Source: DATGFK01 sp040007395
Lineage (GTDB): Bacteria; Chloroflexota; Anaerolineae; Aggregatilineales; UBA2796
Direction: 5' to 3'
DNA length: 7,623 nucleotides
NCBI GenBank assembly: GCA_040007395.1
Contig: JBDTVG010000147.1
Location: 1 to 7,623, forward strand
Shown here: positions 5,249 to 7,623 of the stretch, one piece after another
Position numbering within the stretch: the first letter of the stretch is position 1
Layout: each line of letters opens with the position of its first letter
Program-made: the position numbers and the translations under genes
The notes under the pieces: generated by a model
Told to the model about the DNA's origin: nothing
What the model saw: only the letters and a program-made list of their open reading frames with translations
Database searches by the model: none

Positions 5249-6484
5249 TCACGGAGTCGCTGATGGCGCGATTGCCGTGACGATAGCAGGTGTTGGTGAA
5301 ACTGGAATCGCCGTGAGGATTATTGGTGTAGCGGTAATCACCACTGGAGTCGCTGTAATGATAATCGGCGTGGCAGTTGGCAGCGGTGTCCGTGTGTACG
5401 GCGCAGGCGGTGCTTGAACCATTTGTAAATTATTGCAAGGGCCATTCAGGTTCACCAGACTGCCCTGCATCCAACTTTGCCTCGTCCCATCCGTTGAAAC
5501 GTACCATTTGCCATCTACGCTATGCCCACTGACAATCATATAGGTTCCCGGCTCAAATTGACCGACAATGGCATGGAACACACTGGGGCCGCGCCGCAGA
5601 TTGATCACACCATTGGTTTTCAGCGTCGCCGCACAAACATTTGCCGGAGGCACAGCACTCCCAACATTTGTCCCGGGACTGCTAACCTGTGGGCTGGCGT
5701 TTGCCGGAGCCGGAACACAGGCTCCATTGGCGGCGTTGCTCACCGTGATCGAGATATTGCCTTGAATCGCAGGATTGGAAGCCCCCACTACAACTTGATA
5801 GGTGCCAGTAGCTTCGCACAGCACCAACGCTTGTGTTTTGAGTGCAGGTCCACTGAGGATGGCGATTAGCTGTCCGGTGCCATCGTAGACTTGCGTCGAG
5901 AAAACGAAATCGGGGTTGCTGGAAATGAGCGCCAGCGTCGCGCTGTCGCCGGGGTTAACACTAAAGTTGAATGTCTGTGGCCCCGCATCGGTTGTAAAAA
6001 TGGCAGTGACAGCAGTATTTAACGTCAACGCAGTCGATTGACCCGCCGGATGTAAACTGAAACGCAGTAAATAACCGCCGTTGGTTCCCCCTACCAAAAC
6101 CGAGTAAGTGCCGCTGTCGGCTAACTGGAATGAGAGTCGCGCGGCTGCACCCACTGTATTAAATGGATCGCTGTTACTGTTGGCAATCTGCTGTTGCGCC
6201 GGAGAAAGCAAACTTATGGTAGGAGCCATGCCGGGCGTTGTGCCGATCACCTGAATATTGACTAGTTGTCCCGGTTCGCCACTAAAATTGTACAATATGA
6301 CGCGGGTCTGATCAGTGAGATTGCCTGCGATACTGCTGCCATCGGTGAGCGTACCGCCTGATTGTGCCAGAATCTTGCTCGATGTAATGCCCATCATGGC
6401 AGGCACAAGCATCATGATTAGTACAACTAGTCCTACAGGCCACCAGCGACGACTCTTTCCGATAAAGTAGGAATAACGCTTCAT
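5249..6484 (-). CDS. Exported protein with two beta-sandwich domains, SH3b domain and Thr-Pro-rich tail (411 aa)
   Basis: The start is ATG 6484 with AGGAGG 10 nt upstream; the stop is TGA 5249-5251. Residues 1-15 are basic, 16-33 hydrophobic (PVGLVVLIMMLVPAM), and ILA-Q at 38-41 is a likely signal peptidase I site. Two similar domains follow at ~45-146 and ~151-248, each ending in a DSGTYSVLVGG- or ATGTYQVVVGA-type strand, as in pre-peptidase C-terminal (PPC) beta-sandwiches. Residues ~282-350 form a bacterial SH3-like domain (NGVINLRRGPS, GKWYVS, W338) flanked by C284 and C350, which may form a disulfide. Residues ~359-411 are Thr/Pro/Ile-rich with 7-residue repeats. PPC and SH3b domains bind cell-wall or protein ligands; no enzymatic domain is present, so an adhesive or wall-sensing role is inferred. 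It has no LPXTG-like anchor. Confidence 0.88.
   Translation of the reverse strand: MKRYSYFIGKSRRWWPVGLVVLIMMLVPAMMGITSSKILAQSGGTLTDGSSIAGNLTDQTRVILYNFSGEPGQLVNIQVIGTTPGMAPTISLLSPAQQQIANSNSDPFNTVGAAARLSFQLADSGTYSVLVGGTNGGYLLRFSLHPAGQSTALTLNTAVTAIFTTDAGPQTFNFSVNPGDSATLALISSNPDFVFSTQVYDGTGQLIAILSGPALKTQALVLCEATGTYQVVVGASNPAIQGNISITVSNAANGACVPAPANASPQVSSPGTNVGSAVPPANVCAATLKTNGVINLRRGPSVFHAIVGQFEPGTYMIVSGHSVDGKWYVSTDGTRQSWMQGSLVNLNGPCNNLQMVQAPPAPYTRTPLPTATPIIITATPVVITATPIILTAIPVSPTPAIVTAIAPSATP
5291..5374 (-). repeat. Four 7-residue (21-nt) Thr-Pro repeats in the tail of the exported protein
   Basis: Residues 371-398 read ATPIIIT, ATPVVIT, ATPIILT, AIPVSPT, a clear 7-residue period that is degenerate at the DNA level. 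Such extended Thr/Pro-rich tails are typical spacers or sites of O-glycosylation in surface proteins; the alternating beta-branched residues are unusual for a simple spacer. Confidence 0.75.
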
Positions 6485-6494
6485 AAGACAGATC

Positions 6495-6500
6495 CCTCCT
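6495..6500 (-). promoter_or_regulatory. Ribosome binding site AGGAGG of the 411-residue exported protein
   Basis: On the minus strand AGGAGG ends 10 nt before ATG 6484, a perfect anti-Shine-Dalgarno match that fixes the start. A TATTAT hexamer at 6517-6522 (minus strand) could be its -10 box, but no -35 box is recognisable, as the preceding terminator occupies that position. Confidence 0.75.
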
Positions 6501-6521
6501 CAGTTTGAGATAAACCATAAT

Positions 6522-6547
6522 AAAAAAGGCACAGTAAATACTGTGCC
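6522..6547 (-). terminator. Intrinsic terminator of the L,D-transpeptidase gene
   Basis: On the minus strand GGCACAG (6547-6541), a 6-nt loop TATTTA and CTGTGCC (6534-6528) are followed at once by six T (6527-6522). It begins 20 nt after the TAA of the transpeptidase gene and lies before the start of the 411-residue gene, so the two neighbours are probably separate transcription units. Confidence 0.9.
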
Positions 6548-6567
6548 CTCTATTGCAGTATAGAAGT

Positions 6568-7623
6568 TTATATGCTGGGTGTCCAGTCTGGCAAAACCCG
6601 CACCAGCGTGCCTACGGGTGCAAAATCGTAGAACCATTTGGCTTCCGACGTTTCGAGGTTCACGCAGCCATGACTCATGACACGCCCAAAATCGTTATGC
6701 CAGTAGGCTCCATGAATGCCGTATCCCTGATAGAAATACATTGTCCAAGGGACATCGGGAATATCGTAATCAGGGCCAGTCATGCGCGTAGTAACGTACT
6801 TCACGTAGATCTTATAGTCGCCTTCCACGGTTTCATCACCCGCTTTGCCGCTCGACATCAGCGACGAATGCACCAAATGACCGTTCTCATAAGCATAGAT
6901 CCGCTGGTTCTTGAGTGTGACGACAATGGCTTTGCCGATGGCGAGTGGAGCCGGGGGCGCGTCTTTCTCCGTAGGAACCCAGATGCCTGCCGCCGGGATA
7001 ATCAACGTCTGACCCGGATAGAGGGTGTTGGCATCAGCAAGATTGTTCAATCGGATGATCTCGTTCATATCGACGTTGAACTTCTTGGCAATGAGTGCTA
7101 ATTCTTCGCCACGCTGGACAGTATATTGGGTGCGTGGTCCCTCGACAATATCCATCACCAGCTTGATTTCACCGCTGTTTAGCAATGTCGTCAGGTCAGA
7201 CGGCAGCGCATCCAGAGTCGCTCCAACGTTAAGGGTGCGTCCCGGTTGGTCGCCAGAAGCTGTGACATTGATTGTGCTGCTCATCCCTTTGAGGGTATCG
7301 CCCGCGTGTGCCAGATCAATGGTATAGATCGGGGTAATCTGTGTGCCGCCGACCATTGTATTGATACCGTCAATCAGATTACTGTCTGTACGGCCTACCT
7401 GTACCGCTTTATCGGCGGTGGCAGCCCCATCTAGCGCAATGCCCAGATCTTTACTGGAGACCTGCCAAGTACGCGAAATATCTTTTAATACGATCTTGCG
7501 ATCGGGGACGATATTTGCTAATTTCGCGGCGGCCTCGGCGGGCGACATTGATCCGATTTCGATCTGTCCAATCACCGGATCTTTCACACTTACCCCCGGC
7601 AAGATGTTGCCAGAAGCATATAT
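6568..7623 (-). CDS. L,D-transpeptidase: PG_binding_4-like domain, LysM, YkuD catalytic domain (partial, 5' end outside window)
   Basis: The frame is open to the right edge and ends at TAA 6568-6570, giving 351 visible residues; the N-terminus, probably with a membrane anchor or signal peptide, is missing. Counting from the first visible residue, ~5-115 (NILPGVSVKDPVIGQIEIGS, then SPAEAAAKL) resembles the PG_binding_4 domain found in VanW-type and L,D-transpeptidase proteins. Residues ~165-210 are a LysM domain (YTVQRGEELALIAKKFNV, then NTLYPGQTLIIP) that binds glycan chains. Residues ~231-343 are the YkuD catalytic domain with GIHGAY and the signature SHGCVNL, giving catalytic His304 and Cys320. 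Such enzymes form 3-3 cross-links in peptidoglycan or attach proteins to it, outside the membrane. TTG 7602 could mimic a start, but the conserved domain continues upstream of it. The gene is followed by its own terminator. Confidence 0.93.
   Translation of the reverse strand: MYASGNILPGVSVKDPVIGQIEIGSMSPAEAAAKLANIVPDRKIVLKDISRTWQVSSKDLGIALDGAATADKAVQVGRTDSNLIDGINTMVGGTQITPIYTIDLAHAGDTLKGMSSTINVTASGDQPGRTLNVGATLDALPSDLTTLLNSGEIKLVMDIVEGPRTQYTVQRGEELALIAKKFNVDMNEIIRLNNLADANTLYPGQTLIIPAAGIWVPTEKDAPPAPLAIGKAIVVTLKNQRIYAYENGHLVHSSLMSSGKAGDETVEGDYKIYVKYVTTRMTGPDYDIPDVPWTMYFYQGYGIHGAYWHNDFGRVMSHGCVNLETSEAKWFYDFAPVGTLVRVLPDWTPSI

Noticed and set aside
5522..5869. A 115-codon plus-strand frame antisense to the exported protein.
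   Set aside because: No ribosome site or motif; the opposite strand encodes clear PPC-like and SH3b domains.
6553..7101. A 182-codon plus-strand open frame.
   Set aside because: It lies entirely antisense to the L,D-transpeptidase and its terminator; the minus-strand frame has unmistakable LysM and YkuD motifs.
7600..7602. TTG 7602 as the start of the transpeptidase.
   Set aside because: The frame continues to the window edge and the conserved ILPGVSV segment crosses this codon, so the gene is truncated by the window.

Overview
The window looks like an ordinary chromosomal segment of a free-living bacterium at moderate GC (about 50-55 % over most of it). The best taxonomic guess is Chloroflexota (Anaerolineae-like). 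This rests on style, not on a marker gene: an exported beta-sandwich/SH3b protein with a Thr-Pro-rich tail, an L,D-transpeptidase that joins a PG_binding_4-like domain, LysM and YkuD, a very large alpha-helical protein with a GAP1-like N-terminus, and a WD40 protein. No rRNA, tRNA, CRISPR array, transposase or phage integrase is visible.

Left part (1-960, plus strand). The window opens in the last blades of a WD40 protein at about 39 % GC. After a gene-poor gap come two small closely spaced ORFs at about 55-60 % GC. The first (349-573) has an unrecognised helical product and is followed 5 nt later by a second (579 onward). The second appears frameshifted near 780: its coding signal moves from the frame ending at 935 to the frame ending at 960.

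Middle (987-4640). A 1059-residue gene runs on the minus strand, converging on the small ORFs. Its first ~240 residues resemble the GAP1 (GTPase-associated protein 1) N and M regions known from NTPase-centred conflict systems. The rest is helical, and a ~21-residue motif occurs twice near the C-terminus, the second copy forming the end of the protein. No partner GTPase is in view. It starts at TTG with a good Shine-Dalgarno site. The 474-bp gap to its right holds candidate regulatory repeats and a consensus -10 hexamer for the next gene.

Right part (4641-7623). A small four-helix membrane protein with an Arg-rich N-tail (plus strand) converges with a 411-residue exported protein (minus strand). 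The gap between them carries three separate inverted repeats, including a perfect 15-bp GC-rich stem. Upstream of the 411-residue gene, and separated from it by a clear intrinsic terminator, is the 3' part of an L,D-transpeptidase gene that runs off the right edge. The last two minus-strand products are both envelope proteins and could act on or near peptidoglycan, but the terminator suggests separate transcription.

The strongest candidates for something undescribed are the GAP1-like giant protein with its duplicated C-terminal motif, and the small unrecognised gene pair at 349-960.
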